This document shows positions 38,901-48,174 of a stretch of 60,256 nt of DNA, piece after piece. Below the pieces are notes generated by a model. The model saw nothing but the letters and a program-made list of their open reading frames with translations, searched no databases and was not told the origin of the DNA. The translations under genes and the position numbers were made by a program. The stretch spans positions 1-60,256 of the forward strand of contig CANQHC010000010.1 in assembly GCA_947623595.1 (NCBI GenBank), in the 5' to 3' direction. Origin of the DNA: an uncultured Clostridia bacterium. Lineage in GTDB: Bacteria > Bacillota > Clostridia > TANB77 > CAG-508. The first letter of the stretch is position 1; every line of letters starts with the position of its first letter.

Positions 38901-38940
38901 TCTTCCTCCCTTCTTATCAATTTTAAAATTTTCTAATTTT

Positions 38941-39264
38941 TTATCCTACTTTTTTATTTGGTTTGATTGGAATAATTTTTACTACACCACTCATTTCTAA
39001 TACTTTTGCAATATTTTTATTTACATTTTTCATTTCAGCACTACCTCCTATTAATTTTACAAGTTTATATCTTCCTATTAATAAACCTATTCCTGCACTG
39101 TCCATGAAAGAAACATTACTAAAATCAAATACAACTTTTCTAGGCATAAATCTTGTAATTTCATAATCCATTTTCCTCCTTATTTTTTCTGTAGTATGAT
39201 GGTCAATTTCTTCTGTAATATAAAAATCTAAAATATTGTCTGTTTCATCAAACTTACTTTCCAT
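38941..39264 (-). CDS. spoIIAA: anti-sigma F factor antagonist SpoIIAA
   Basis: 107 aa STAS-domain protein. Dephosphorylated SpoIIAA binds SpoIIAB and frees SigF. The phosphorylated serine is in the conserved VSFMDSAGIGLLIGRY, and the preceding strand RKVVFDFSN is typical. AAGGAGG at 6-7 bases before ATG. First gene of the spoIIA operon; the upstream region carries two Spo0A-box-like sites. Confidence 0.95.
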   Translation of the reverse strand: MESKFDETDNILDFYITEEIDHHTTEKIRRKMDYEITRFMPRKVVFDFSNVSFMDSAGIGLLIGRYKLVKLIGGSAEMKNVNKNIAKVLEMSGVVKIIPIKPNKKVG

Positions 39265-39295
39265 GCTATTTTCCTCCTTGTTAATTGCTTGTCTT

Positions 39296-39370
39296 ATTAT
39301 ACATTTTTTTCCAGTTCATATCCAGAGTGAAATTTAGGAAGTTTTGTCGAATTTTAAGAAGTTTTCGACA
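39296..39370 (-). promoter_or_regulatory. spoIIA operon control region with two Spo0A boxes
   Basis: TGTCGAA occurs on the plus strand at 39345-39351 and its inverse at 39364-39370. Both are exact matches to the 0A-box core. A -10 TATAAT lies at 39301-39296 on the minus strand with no good -35, as expected for an activator-dependent promoter. The boxes sit roughly 55 and 75 bases upstream of the expected start point. Spo0A~P activation of spoIIA is established in Bacillus. Confidence 0.65.
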
Positions 39371-39410
39371 AAATTTTAAGCTTACTTAAGTAAATAAATA
39401 TAAGCATAAA

Positions 39411-39470
39411 AAAGAAAGAGTTTTTATGAAGTAAACTTAAAAAATTTGCTTCATTTATACTCTTTCTTTA
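39411..39470 (-). terminator. terminator of the lemA-TPM unit
   Basis: The long stem AAAGAAAGAGT/ACTCTTTCTTT encloses a second stem (ATGAAGTAAAC/GCTTCAT region), ending in TTTTTTATG on the minus strand, 9 bases past the TPM gene. Confidence 0.75.
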
Positions 39471-39478
39471 TTAGTATT

Positions 39479-40396
39479 TTAAAAACTCCTTGAGCTTCCT
39501 CCACCTCCGGAAGAGCCTCCACCTCCGGAAAATCCACCTCCTCCAGAAGATCTGCCTCCATATGAGCCTCCTCCAAAATGAAATCTTCTGAAAACTGATG
39601 AAAATCCAATTAAGAATGACATAAGATGCATTGCAAAATTATTTACAATATTCTTAGCTCCTAGCCATATTCCTACTATTGTAATAATAGCAAGATATGC
39701 AATGCTTATCAAAACTACTATTATAATATTCAATCTGTTTATTCGCACTAAAAGTCCCATTATTAGTCCAACAAATATACTAACAAATACTATTCTCATT
39801 ACATTATTGTTTTCAGAAAGTTGTCCAACTGTTTTTGGATTACTTCCACTATTACCAGAATATGCTTTTTCATTTTCAATTTCTATATTGTATTCTTGCT
39901 TTACAACTTCTAGAACTGCATTAAATCCATTTTTTATTCCTTCATCCCACTGATTTTGTTTTAAATATGGAATAATATACTCATCTTGAATTCTACCTGT
40001 TTTTCCATCAGTAAGAACTCCTTCTAATCCATACCCAACTTCTATTCTAAACTGTCTTTCTTCTAATGCTAATAATAAAAGTACTCCATTGTTCTTATTT
40101 TTATCTCCAATTCCAAAATTTCTAAATAATTCAGTTGCATATTCTTCAAGGGAATTGTTCTCTAAATTTGGAACTGTTACAACGACTATTTGTGCACCAG
40201 TTTTACTATATAATGTCTTATTCATAGAAATAATATAATTTTTTGTATTTGAGCTAAGTATATTAGCATAATCATTAACATAAAAATTAGAAGTTGGTCT
40301 TACTACAGCACATATGCAAGTATTTAATATGCCAATAAATAGTAAAGATAATACTACTGTCCTTATTATCAACTTTACTCTATTCGAAGTCAACAC
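39479..40396 (-). CDS. TPM-domain membrane protein (YgcG/Psb32-like)
   Basis: About 305 aa. A signal peptide (hydrophobic about 10-28) is followed by the TPM phosphatase-like domain (about 30-180; VVVTVPNLENNSLEEYATELFRNFGIG and EVGYGLEGVLTDG are typical, each given in part), then two or three membrane helices and a Gly/Ser-rich tail ending SSRSF. Biochemical role in bacteria is unknown. The start is a GTG (40396) or TTG (40393) a few bases after GGAGG, overlapping the end of lemA by about 15 bases; longer frames lack a site. LemA-TPM gene pairs are common. Confidence 0.85.
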   Translation of the reverse strand: MLTSNRVKLIIRTVVLSLLFIGILNTCICAVVRPTSNFYVNDYANILSSNTKNYIISMNKTLYSKTGAQIVVVTVPNLENNSLEEYATELFRNFGIGDKNKNNGVLLLLALEERQFRIEVGYGLEGVLTDGKTGRIQDEYIIPYLKQNQWDEGIKNGFNAVLEVVKQEYNIEIENEKAYSGNSGSNPKTVGQLSENNNVMRIVFVSIFVGLIMGLLVRINRLNIIIVVLISIAYLAIITIVGIWLGAKNIVNNFAMHLMSFLIGFSSVFRRFHFGGGSYGGRSSGGGGFSGGGGSSGGGGSSRSF

Positions 40397-40955
40397 TAGG
40401 CACCTCCGTACTTCCCTCATCTGCTTCAAAATAGGTTGCTTGATTAAATCCAAACATACCTGCAAGTATGCTATTTGGAAATGTTTTTATGGTTGTATTA
40501 AAACTTTTTACAGCATTATTATAATCCCTTCTTGCTACAGCTATACGATTTTCTGTTCCAGCTAATTCATCTGATAATTGTATAAAATTTGCAGATGATT
40601 TTAAATCAGGATAATTTTCTACTACCACCATTAGAGCATTTAGTGAATTAGTTAATTCTTGATTTGCTTTTGCTTTTTCATCTATACCTTTAGCTCCTAC
40701 TAAATTTTCTCTTGCTTTTGTTATTTTTTCAATAATTTCTGTCTCTTGACTGGTATATCCTTTAACTGTACTTACTAGATTTGGAATTAAATCTGCCCTT
40801 CTTTGTAGCATTACATCCAAATTAGATAAAGAACTTTCTATATTTTCCTGCTTTGAGACCATTCCATTATATGAGCTAATTGCCACTCCTACAACAATAA
40901 CTACTAATACTAAAATTATGATTAAAACAATAGTTGATTTTTTCATATTCTTCAC
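40380..40955 (-). CDS. LemA family protein
   Basis: 191 aa. One N-terminal membrane helix (about 6-27) and a helical-bundle domain with the family hallmarks YNGMVSKQENIESSLSNLDV, RRADLIPNLVSTVKGY and ARRDYNNAVKSFNT. LemA proteins are membrane-anchored with an outward-facing coiled domain; function is unresolved. It has an acidic C-terminal tail ending in VDFE and overlaps the start of the TPM gene, with which it is surely co-translated. Confidence 0.93.
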   Translation of the reverse strand: MKNMKKSTIVLIIILVLVVIVVGVAISSYNGMVSKQENIESSLSNLDVMLQRRADLIPNLVSTVKGYTSQETEIIEKITKARENLVGAKGIDEKAKANQELTNSLNALMVVVENYPDLKSSANFIQLSDELAGTENRIAVARRDYNNAVKSFNTTIKTFPNSILAGMFGFNQATYFEADEGSTEVPSVDFE

Positions 40956-41055
40956 TCTCCTTATATAATATTCTAAACATTAAAAATTTCTTTATTCTAT
41001 ATTTATACATACTCTCATATTGTATATTCCTTACAAAATTTTCTTACTTGAAAAA

Positions 41056-43716
41056 TCATAAACTTTTTATTCTTTCTTCAACTTTTTCAAGCATATCTTT
41101 ATATTTAGCTAATTTTTCTTTTTCTTCATTAACTTTAGATTCTGGTGCCTTATTTACAAAACCTGGATTTGAAAGCATTTTTTCAGCTCTTTCAACTTCA
41201 GATTGTAATTTTTCTCTTTCTCCTTCTAATCTTTTTCTTTCTTCTTCTATATCAACTAATTCTTCAAAAGGCATATATACTTCAATTCCATTTTCCAATA
41301 CAGACATTGCATTTTGTGGAATATTATCTTTTTCTTGTTTGCAAACAATTTCATCTGAAAAACCAAGTTTCTGTATCATAGCTTTAGACTTTTCTATCAT
41401 ATCTTGATATGTTTTTGTTACAAAAATTAGTTTAGATTTCTTGCTAGGATGAACGTTTAAATTTGTACGTAAATTTCTAATTCCTGTGATTATATTTTTT
41501 AGTTTTTCAATTTGCTCTTCTTCTTTTTGGAATTCATTTTCTTTTGAAGTTTCTGGCCATTTTGAAACCATAATACTTTTATCTTGATGATATAATTGTT
41601 TGTAAATCTTTTCTGTTACAAATGGCATTACTGGATGTAATAATTTTAATGATTCTTTTAATACTTTATTTAAAGTATATTGTGCAGAAAATTTCGTACT
41701 ACACTCTTCATCATAAAGACGAGGTTTTACCATTTCAATATACCAATCACAGAACTCATTCCAAATAAAGTCATATACCTTTTGTGTAGCAATTCCCAAT
41801 TCAAAATTATCTAGATTATTGGCTGTTTCTTCTATTAACTTATTTAATTTTGATAAAATCCATTTATCTTCATAGCATAAATTTTCTGGAAGTTCATCAT
41901 TCATTAGTTTAGTAACTTCTTCATCAGTACAATTTTGCAAATTGCTTAGAACAAATTTTGAAGCATTCCATAATTTGTTTGCAAAATTAGAAGCAGATTC
42001 TAATTTTTCTGGCATATATCGAATATCATTTCCTGGTGAAATTCCTAATACTAGTGAAAATCTTAAAGCATCTGTACCATATTTTTCAATTACTTCTAAA
42101 GGATCTATTCCATTTCCTAAACTCTTTGACATTTTTCTGCCTTGGCTGTCTCGTACAATTCCATGTATAAATACGTTTTTAAAAGGTACTTGACCAGTAT
42201 GTTCTACTGCTGAAAAAATCATTCTTGCTACCCAGAAGAAAATAATATCATATCCTGTAACTAATGTACTAGTAGGATAGAAGTATTTTAAGTCTTCTGT
42301 TTGTTCAGGCCAGCCCAATGTTGAAAATGGCCATAATGCTGAACTAAACCAGGTATCTAATGTATCTTCGTCTTGTTTTAAATGGGTACAACCACACTTT
42401 GAGCATTTTTCTGGTAAACTCTCTGATACAGTTATTTCTCCACATTCTTCACAATAGTATGCGGGAATACGATGTCCCCACCAAAGTTGTCTAGAAATAC
42501 ACCAATCTTGAATATTTTCCATCCAATTATAATATATCTTGTCAAACCTTTCTGGAATAAATTTTGTTTTTTCTTCTTTTACAACTTGAATTGCAGGTTT
42601 TGCTAATGGCTCCATTTTTACAAACCATTGCTCTGATATTTTAGGTTCAATTGTATAATGGCAACGATAGCATTTTCCAACATTATGTGTATAATCTTCT
42701 ATTTTTACCAAATATCCATCCTTTTGTAATTTCTCAACTATTTTCTTTCTTGCCTCATATAAATCCATTCCTTTATACTCAGGATACAAATCTCCCATTT
42801 TGAAATCTTCATCAAATACTTCTATAATTTCCAATCCATGCTTAATAGCTGCTTGATAATCATTAACATCATGAGCAGGAGTTAATTTAACAGCTCCAGT
42901 TCCAAATTCTTTTTCAACAAATTCATCTGCTATTATAGGAATTTCTTTATTCATAATTGGTAAAATAACTGTTTTTCCTACTAAATCTTTATATCTTTCA
43001 TCTTCAGGATGTACAGCAACGCCAGTATCTCCAAGCATTGTTTCAGGTCTTGTAGTTGCTACTATAACAAATCTATCTTTTTCTCCTTTTACAGGGTACT
43101 TTATATACCACAAGTGTGTTGGTTCTTCCTCATATTCTACTTCTGCATCTGAAATAGATGTATTACAATATGGACACCAGTTAATCATTCGCTTTCCACG
43201 ATAAATAAGACCTTTATTATATAATTTGATGAAAACATGTTTTACTGCATTAGACAATCCTTCATCCATTGTGAATCTTTCACGTGACCAATCACAAGAG
43301 CAACCTAATTTTTTCAACTGCTTTAGAATCGTTCCACCATATTCTTCCTTCCACTTCCAAGCCCTGTTTAAAAATTCTTCTCTTCCTAACTCTTCCTTAC
43401 TAGTTCCTTCTTCCTTTAGTTTTTCAACTATTTTAGCTTCTGTTGCAATAGAAGCATGATCTGTTCCAGGAACCCATAATGCATTAAAACCTTTCATTCT
43501 TTTGTATCTAATTAAAATATCTTGTAAAGTATTATCTAAAGCATGTCCCATGTGTAATTTACCTGTTATATTAGGTGGTGGAATTACTATTGTATATGGC
43601 TCCTTCGTTTTGTCTTCTGATGGTTTAAAATACCCATTTTTTTCCCAAGTTTGATAAATTTCTTCTTCAAAATCTTTTGGATTAAATTTACCCTCTAATT
43701 CATGTTTTTCACACAT
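41056..43716 (-). CDS. valS: valyl-tRNA synthetase
   Basis: Class I synthetase, 886 aa. HIGH motif as KLHMGH at 54-58, a long connective peptide for editing (about 190-390), zinc-type clusters GKCYRCHY and CEECGE/CSKCGC, KMSKS near residue 530, the anticodon-binding helical domain, and the C-terminal coiled coil (about 820-886) that is typical of ValRS. The ATG at 43716 has GGAGG at 7 bases; a longer frame runs into the T-box terminator and is not translated. Expression is controlled by the upstream T-box leader. Confidence 0.97.
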   Translation of the reverse strand: MCEKHELEGKFNPKDFEEEIYQTWEKNGYFKPSEDKTKEPYTIVIPPPNITGKLHMGHALDNTLQDILIRYKRMKGFNALWVPGTDHASIATEAKIVEKLKEEGTSKEELGREEFLNRAWKWKEEYGGTILKQLKKLGCSCDWSRERFTMDEGLSNAVKHVFIKLYNKGLIYRGKRMINWCPYCNTSISDAEVEYEEEPTHLWYIKYPVKGEKDRFVIVATTRPETMLGDTGVAVHPEDERYKDLVGKTVILPIMNKEIPIIADEFVEKEFGTGAVKLTPAHDVNDYQAAIKHGLEIIEVFDEDFKMGDLYPEYKGMDLYEARKKIVEKLQKDGYLVKIEDYTHNVGKCYRCHYTIEPKISEQWFVKMEPLAKPAIQVVKEEKTKFIPERFDKIYYNWMENIQDWCISRQLWWGHRIPAYYCEECGEITVSESLPEKCSKCGCTHLKQDEDTLDTWFSSALWPFSTLGWPEQTEDLKYFYPTSTLVTGYDIIFFWVARMIFSAVEHTGQVPFKNVFIHGIVRDSQGRKMSKSLGNGIDPLEVIEKYGTDALRFSLVLGISPGNDIRYMPEKLESASNFANKLWNASKFVLSNLQNCTDEEVTKLMNDELPENLCYEDKWILSKLNKLIEETANNLDNFELGIATQKVYDFIWNEFCDWYIEMVKPRLYDEECSTKFSAQYTLNKVLKESLKLLHPVMPFVTEKIYKQLYHQDKSIMVSKWPETSKENEFQKEEEQIEKLKNIITGIRNLRTNLNVHPSKKSKLIFVTKTYQDMIEKSKAMIQKLGFSDEIVCKQEKDNIPQNAMSVLENGIEVYMPFEELVDIEEERKRLEGEREKLQSEVERAEKMLSNPGFVNKAPESKVNEEKEKLAKYKDMLEKVEERIKSL

Positions 43717-43790
43717 ATTTTTTCCTCCTTTTATAAAATTACTTCGCAGTCGTAGCTTAAAATTTTTATCACTACTAAATTCTATGCAAT

Positions 43791-44036
43791 AAAAAAACCG
43801 CGCCATTTTAAGGGCGAGGTCTTATGTTCGCGGTACCACCTTAATTTATTTAACTAATATAAATTAATTAATATCTTAATTACTTTTAACGCAAGTTACA
43901 CGAATATATCTACTTTTTTTCAATATATCAACTCCAAAGCTACCTTCAATTTTCTATCCTATCAGAAGTTTTCAGCCGGTGACTTCTGTTCTCTTTTATA
44001 GTTAGTAAAATTTACTCCTCTTTTTCTTCGTTTTTC
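43791..44036 (-). promoter_or_regulatory. T-box riboswitch leader of valS
   Basis: The conserved T-box AAGGTGGTACCGCG lies at 43842-43829 on the minus strand. It is followed by a GC-rich terminator stem and TTTTTTT at 43797-43791. Upstream are the AGAGAACAGAAG ... CTTCTGATAGGATAG segment of stem I and, further 3', GAAGGTAGC, which offers GTA (Val) as the likely specifier codon. Uncharged tRNA-Val would favour the antiterminator and allow valS transcription. This accounts for most of the 380-base gap. Confidence 0.93.
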
Positions 44037-44098
44037 ATGATTAATATTCTAACATATTTTTTTATAAATGGCAATATTTATAATTTATGTTTTAACTT

Positions 44099-44329
44099 TT
44101 ATACATTAAAAAATATTATTAAAGCTCCTGCCATTGAAAATATAAATCCTACTATTTTTAAGCCCATACTTCCTTCATTTTGATCTCCAAAACTAAATAA
44201 TTTTTTGGTAATTACTCTTGCATCATAGATGCAAACTACTCCTAGCATAGCAAGAATAAAACCAATTAACATTAATATTGTACTTCCCATTTTTTTAATA
44301 ATGTAGTGATTTCCTACATACTCCTCCAC
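44099..44329 (-). CDS. small two-helix membrane protein
   Basis: Up to 76 aa, family not recognised. Two hydrophobic helices (MLIGFILAMLGVVCIYDA and GLKIVGFIFSMAGALIIFFN) flank a charged loop with FSFGDQNEGS, a motif that looks conserved. The start is unsure: the longest frame begins with GTG at 44329, with only a weak AGGG upstream, and an internal ATG at residue 14 would give 63 aa. It lies 13 bases after the aldose-epimerase-like gene and is probably its operon partner. Confidence 0.6.
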   Translation of the reverse strand: MEEYVGNHYIIKKMGSTILMLIGFILAMLGVVCIYDARVITKKLFSFGDQNEGSMGLKIVGFIFSMAGALIIFFNV

Positions 44330-44342
44330 TTAAATTTTTACC

Positions 44343-45212
44343 CTAAAAGAACTCAACCGTATATTTGCATTCAAAAAATTCTTCTGGTTTCAAAGAAATA
44401 ATATCTTGTTTTTGAGTAAATACTCCTGTGCTTTTTATGCTATCAGCTATAGAATACCATGGTTCTATGCAAACAAACGGTGCATTTGGTTTTGACCATA
44501 TTGCTAAGTATGGAAAACCTGTAAAATCCATTGTAAGTATTCTTTTTCTCATAGCATAATTTACTAAACTAATCTTGTGTGATGTAATTCCTTTCATAAT
44601 TAAGGCGTCATCATCAAAGGTATGTTCATCTAAAGGAATAAATCTTTTTTCCAAGACTCTATTTCTAGCATAATCTGTACCTGTTAAACCATCTACTAAA
44701 TAAAGGAAATGAATTTTATCCTCTTCTTCTTCAAATTCTAAATAATAATGTCCTTTTCTTAATTCATCTAAATCTATTTTAAATGCAGGGTGACCACCAA
44801 TTCCAAATGGCAAATTTATTAACCCAGTATTAACTACTTTATAAATTGTTGTTAATTTATTATCTTCTGTACGATATGTATTATATAATTCAAATTCATA
44901 AGGATATCTTGCTAATGTATATTTATTACTTTTTAAAACATAAGAATGAAAATTATCTAATTTTGTAATAGGCTCAAATTCCATATCTCTTGCAAAGCCA
45001 TGTTGCATTAACTCGTATGTTCTTCCTCCTATTAAAGTTTTGTTTTTCTTTAATTTTCCTACAATTGGAAATAATACGGGAGAGTGCCTTTTCCAATATA
45101 CTTTTCCATTTTCATCTAATGTATTTTCTCCTTGGTGTATTTTTTCTTCTCCATTTACTTTGAAGCTAATTAATTCTCCACCTTTTTTCGAGGTTAGCAT
45201 TTGTGTATACAT
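44343..45212 (-). CDS. aldose 1-epimerase family protein (LacX-like)
   Basis: 289 aa, galactose-mutarotase fold. NTYRTEDNKLTTIYKVVNTG, FGIGGHPAFKID (catalytic His region) and the C-terminal IEPWYSIADS support the family, and MYTQMLTSKKGGELISFKVNG is the usual LacX-type opening (given in part). Such proteins interconvert anomers of hexoses or hexose-6-phosphates; the exact sugar is not evident. GGGAGGG before the ATG. Co-directional with the small membrane protein that follows. Confidence 0.85.
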   Translation of the reverse strand: MYTQMLTSKKGGELISFKVNGEEKIHQGENTLDENGKVYWKRHSPVLFPIVGKLKKNKTLIGGRTYELMQHGFARDMEFEPITKLDNFHSYVLKSNKYTLARYPYEFELYNTYRTEDNKLTTIYKVVNTGLINLPFGIGGHPAFKIDLDELRKGHYYLEFEEEEDKIHFLYLVDGLTGTDYARNRVLEKRFIPLDEHTFDDDALIMKGITSHKISLVNYAMRKRILTMDFTGFPYLAIWSKPNAPFVCIEPWYSIADSIKSTGVFTQKQDIISLKPEEFFECKYTVEFF

Positions 45213-45359
45213 AGGTCTTTCCCTCCTCTTTTTTACATATATATCATAGTGTTTTTTTATGTAAATGTCAAGATATTGTTGTAATATAAAGTCTATTTCA
45301 TTGTAGATTATAAAAAATATTATTTTCTAAATTTATTAGCATAAATGTTTCAACTATTT

Positions 45360-47423
45360 TTATAAAGAAACACTTTGTTTTAGTTTTTCATCTATTAAAT
45401 TTCTAAGTTTTTTATTTTTTTCTTGTTTTAACCCATTATCTTCTGCTTCTATTTTTAAAGCAACGCTTTGTACTGACTTTAGCATTGGCATATCTATAAA
45501 TAAATTTGCAATTTTAAATTCTGGAAGGCCATGTTGCCTTGTGCCAAAGAACTCCCCAGTACCACGAAGTTCCAAATCTTTTTCTGCAATAACAAAGCCA
45601 TCATTTGTTTCTTGCATAGTTTTCATTCTTTCCTTTCCTACCTGTGAACAGTGGCTATCATATTTTAAAATGCAATAAGATTGATACTGACCTCTTCCTA
45701 CCCTTCCTCTCAATTGGTGTAACTGTGCTAAACCAAATCTATCTGCATTTTCCACTATCATAACACTGGCATTTGGCACATTAACTCCAACTTCTATTAC
45801 TGTTGTAGAAATTAAAATATCTATGTTACCTTCTTTGAACTGTTTCATTATCTCTTCTTTTTCCTTTGTCTTCATCTTTCCATAAACACATTCTACCCTA
45901 TATTCTGGAAAAATTTCCTTTTGGTAAATTTCAGTCCATTCCTTTACTGCTTTTAAGTCAGCTTTTTCTTCTTCAGTATCTTCTTTTTCTTCTACTAGAG
46001 GGCATACTACATATATTTGCCTTCCTTCATCAATATTCTTACGTATAAAATTATTAACTCTATCTTCCATTCTTTTAGTTACTGCAAATGTTTCTATTTT
46101 TTTACGATTTGGAGGTAATTCATCTATAATAGAAATATCAAGATCCCCATATAAAATAAGTGCTAAAGTTCTAGGAATTGGTGTTGCAGTCATTACCAAC
46201 ACATCTGGATTATTTCCTTTATCTGCAATTGCAGTTCTTTGCCTTACACCAAAACGGTGTTGTTCATCAGTTACAACTAGTCCTAATTTTTGAAATATAA
46301 CATTTTCAGTTAGTAAAGCATGTGTACCAATTAATATATCTATTTCTCCATTTGCTAATTTTTCTATTATCTCCTTTTTTTGTTTTGGTTTTGTAGCACC
46401 TAATAATAACTCTATACGAATTCCATATGGTTCTAATATTTTTTTAAATTCTTCAAAATGTTGTGTTGCTAAAATTGCTGTAGGAGCCATAATTGCTGAT
46501 TGGTATCCTGATTTTACTGCTTTATATGCTGATATTATAGAAATAACAGTTTTTCCTGAGCCAACATCCCCTTGTAAAAGCCTATTCATTGGCTTATTTG
46601 ATTCCATATCATTATCTATTTCTTCTAAAACCTTTAACTGAGCTTTTGTCAATTGAAATGGTAAGTTATTAATTACATCTGACATTTTTACATTTTTGTC
46701 AAAACAAATACCTTCATTTTTCTCATTTTTTCCTTTTAATTCTAGTAATGCCATCTGCATTACTAACAATTCTTCAAATACCAAGCGTTTTCTTGCTTTC
46801 ATTCTATTATCTAAGTTAGTTGGGAAATGAATTTCTTGTAAGCTTTTTTCTAACCCTTCTAAATGATATTCCTCAAGTAAGTACTCTGGCAATGACTCTT
46901 GAAGCTTTCCTTTTACCATAAGCAAAGCATTTTCTACAGCTTTTCTTATTGATGTTTGGGACAAATTATATGTTGCTGGATAAACTGGCATAATTTTCCC
47001 TGTATTTTTTTCGTTTCCAATTTCATCAAATACAGGATTTCTCATTTCAAAATGATTAGATTCTTTACTAATTTTTCCAAAAAACCTATAAGTTTCTCCT
47101 CTTTTAATATATTGCTTAATATATGTTTGATTAAACCATGTAATTGTGCATCTCCCAGTATCATCTTCTACAATAGTTTTTAAAATAGTCATATTTCTAC
47201 GAATTCGATTAATATTTACTTCTGAAACCACACGTGCCTCTATTGTTACTTCTTCGCCTTCTTCTACATCTCTAATATTTTTTGTTTTACTTCTATCTTC
47301 ATATTCTCTTGGAAAATATGTTAATAAATCACCCAACGTGTATACATTTAATGTATTCAAAGCTGAAACTTTACTTGGACCTACTGTTTTTACATATTGG
47401 ACATTTTGTTTTAAATCCACCAT
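45360..47423 (-). CDS. recG: ATP-dependent DNA helicase RecG
   Basis: 687 aa. N-terminal wedge/OB domain (about 55-150; VTIEARVVSEVNINR) that binds branched DNA, then helicase domains: Walker A LLQGDVGSGKTVI, the DEQH box VVTDEQHRFGVRQRT, motif III VMTATPIPRTLAL, and motif VI QLHQLRGRVGRGQYQSYC. RecG remodels stalled forks and Holliday junctions. The C-terminal TRG region is present. It is divergent from tmRNA with about 130 bases between them. Confidence 0.97.
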   Translation of the reverse strand: MVDLKQNVQYVKTVGPSKVSALNTLNVYTLGDLLTYFPREYEDRSKTKNIRDVEEGEEVTIEARVVSEVNINRIRRNMTILKTIVEDDTGRCTITWFNQTYIKQYIKRGETYRFFGKISKESNHFEMRNPVFDEIGNEKNTGKIMPVYPATYNLSQTSIRKAVENALLMVKGKLQESLPEYLLEEYHLEGLEKSLQEIHFPTNLDNRMKARKRLVFEELLVMQMALLELKGKNEKNEGICFDKNVKMSDVINNLPFQLTKAQLKVLEEIDNDMESNKPMNRLLQGDVGSGKTVISIISAYKAVKSGYQSAIMAPTAILATQHFEEFKKILEPYGIRIELLLGATKPKQKKEIIEKLANGEIDILIGTHALLTENVIFQKLGLVVTDEQHRFGVRQRTAIADKGNNPDVLVMTATPIPRTLALILYGDLDISIIDELPPNRKKIETFAVTKRMEDRVNNFIRKNIDEGRQIYVVCPLVEEKEDTEEEKADLKAVKEWTEIYQKEIFPEYRVECVYGKMKTKEKEEIMKQFKEGNIDILISTTVIEVGVNVPNASVMIVENADRFGLAQLHQLRGRVGRGQYQSYCILKYDSHCSQVGKERMKTMQETNDGFVIAEKDLELRGTGEFFGTRQHGLPEFKIANLFIDMPMLKSVQSVALKIEAEDNGLKQEKNKKLRNLIDEKLKQSVSL

Positions 47424-47553
47424 GATTTTACTTCCTTCCCAGTTTCATTTATGCTCACATTTTACCAAAATTTCAAGCATTTTGCAAATATTTTTTGGAG
47501 TATTTTCTTGTTATTATGCATAAAATATTGTATAATTAAATTTGTAACAACAT

Positions 47554-47909
47554 GGGGATGTATTTGGTTTCGACAATATCCCAGAAGTATTAATAGCGAG
47601 TAGTGGATTCTCACTTGGCCACTTTAATAATGTGAGAAAATAAAATAAACGCTGATAATAGAGAATTAGCATACGCTGCCTAAGTGCGGCGACGTCTTAC
47701 TTTAGTCCCCACAACTTTAGATAAGGCGACGATTTGTGGGAAACGAACTTATTTTGAGCTATCAAAATAACGGGTATTTTTAATAGCTACCTTTTTTCTA
47801 AGCTTGTTTGTTAGGTTAGTTTAAAGGGAACTTTGAAAACAAACTGCACTCGGAGAAATTAATATGGAAAGAATATTGGACAGGAGTTCGACTCTCCTCA
47901 TCTCCACCA
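47554..47909 (+). ncRNA. ssrA: transfer-messenger RNA (tmRNA)
   Basis: The tRNA-like ends pair as GGGGATG (47554-47560) with CATCTCC before ACCA, and the T-arm reads GGAGTTCGACTCTCC. The tag frame (near 47651-47683) ends in ADNRELAYAA followed by TAA. It rescues stalled ribosomes with SmpB. A mobile element is integrated at its 3' end, but the mature sequence through CCA is intact. Confidence 0.96.
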
Positions 47910-47993
47910 AAAATAGAGGTTTTTGACCTCTTTTTTTATTTTTGTAAACTGTGTGTGATTTTGCAAAGCCTTGATATGTCTGATTTATACGTT
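47891..47993 (+). repeat. attL direct repeat (ssrA 3' end)
   Basis: This 103-bp sequence, starting ACTCTCCTCATCTCCAC, covers the last 19 bases of ssrA, its terminator and the first element-specific DNA. It recurs at 52747-52850 with about seven differences and one extra base. The ssrA 3' end is a classic target for tyrosine-integrase elements. The crossover is probably within the part that overlaps ssrA. Confidence 0.85.
47915..47937 (+). terminator. terminator of tmRNA
   Basis: AGAGGT/ACCTCT stem, five-base loop, TTTTTTT tail. An identical copy is carried in attR. Confidence 0.85.
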
Positions 47994-48042
47994 TTATTCC
48001 TTTTTGTGAATTTTTATGATTTTATGTAAATTTGTGTGTTTT

Positions 48043-48151
48043 TGTCACCACCTTGTCACCAAAATTGAATTCGGTGACAAGTTTTTTTAGCTATTTTTTT
48101 GAAAGTCTTGTAGCTGTAAGGTTACAAGAAATGTAGCGGTGACAAGTTTTT
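48043..48151. repeat. left-end GTCACC repeats / hairpin of the element
   Basis: GTCACC occurs at 48044 and 48055, and inverted (GGTGAC) at 48073 and 48138. CTTGTCACC (48052-48060) and GGTGACAAG (48073-48081) form a perfect 9-bp stem followed by seven T. This could be a plus-strand terminator or integrase arm-type sites near the left end. The 265 bases between ssrA and the integrase hold no gene. Confidence 0.5.
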
Positions 48152-48174
48152 GTAAAATTGTTGAGGCTGTAGGG

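Noticed and set aside
43717..43806. N-terminal extension of ValRS starting at 43806
   Set aside because: It would begin within the T-box terminator stem, lacks a ribosome-binding site and is not conserved; the ATG at 43716 has GGAGG.
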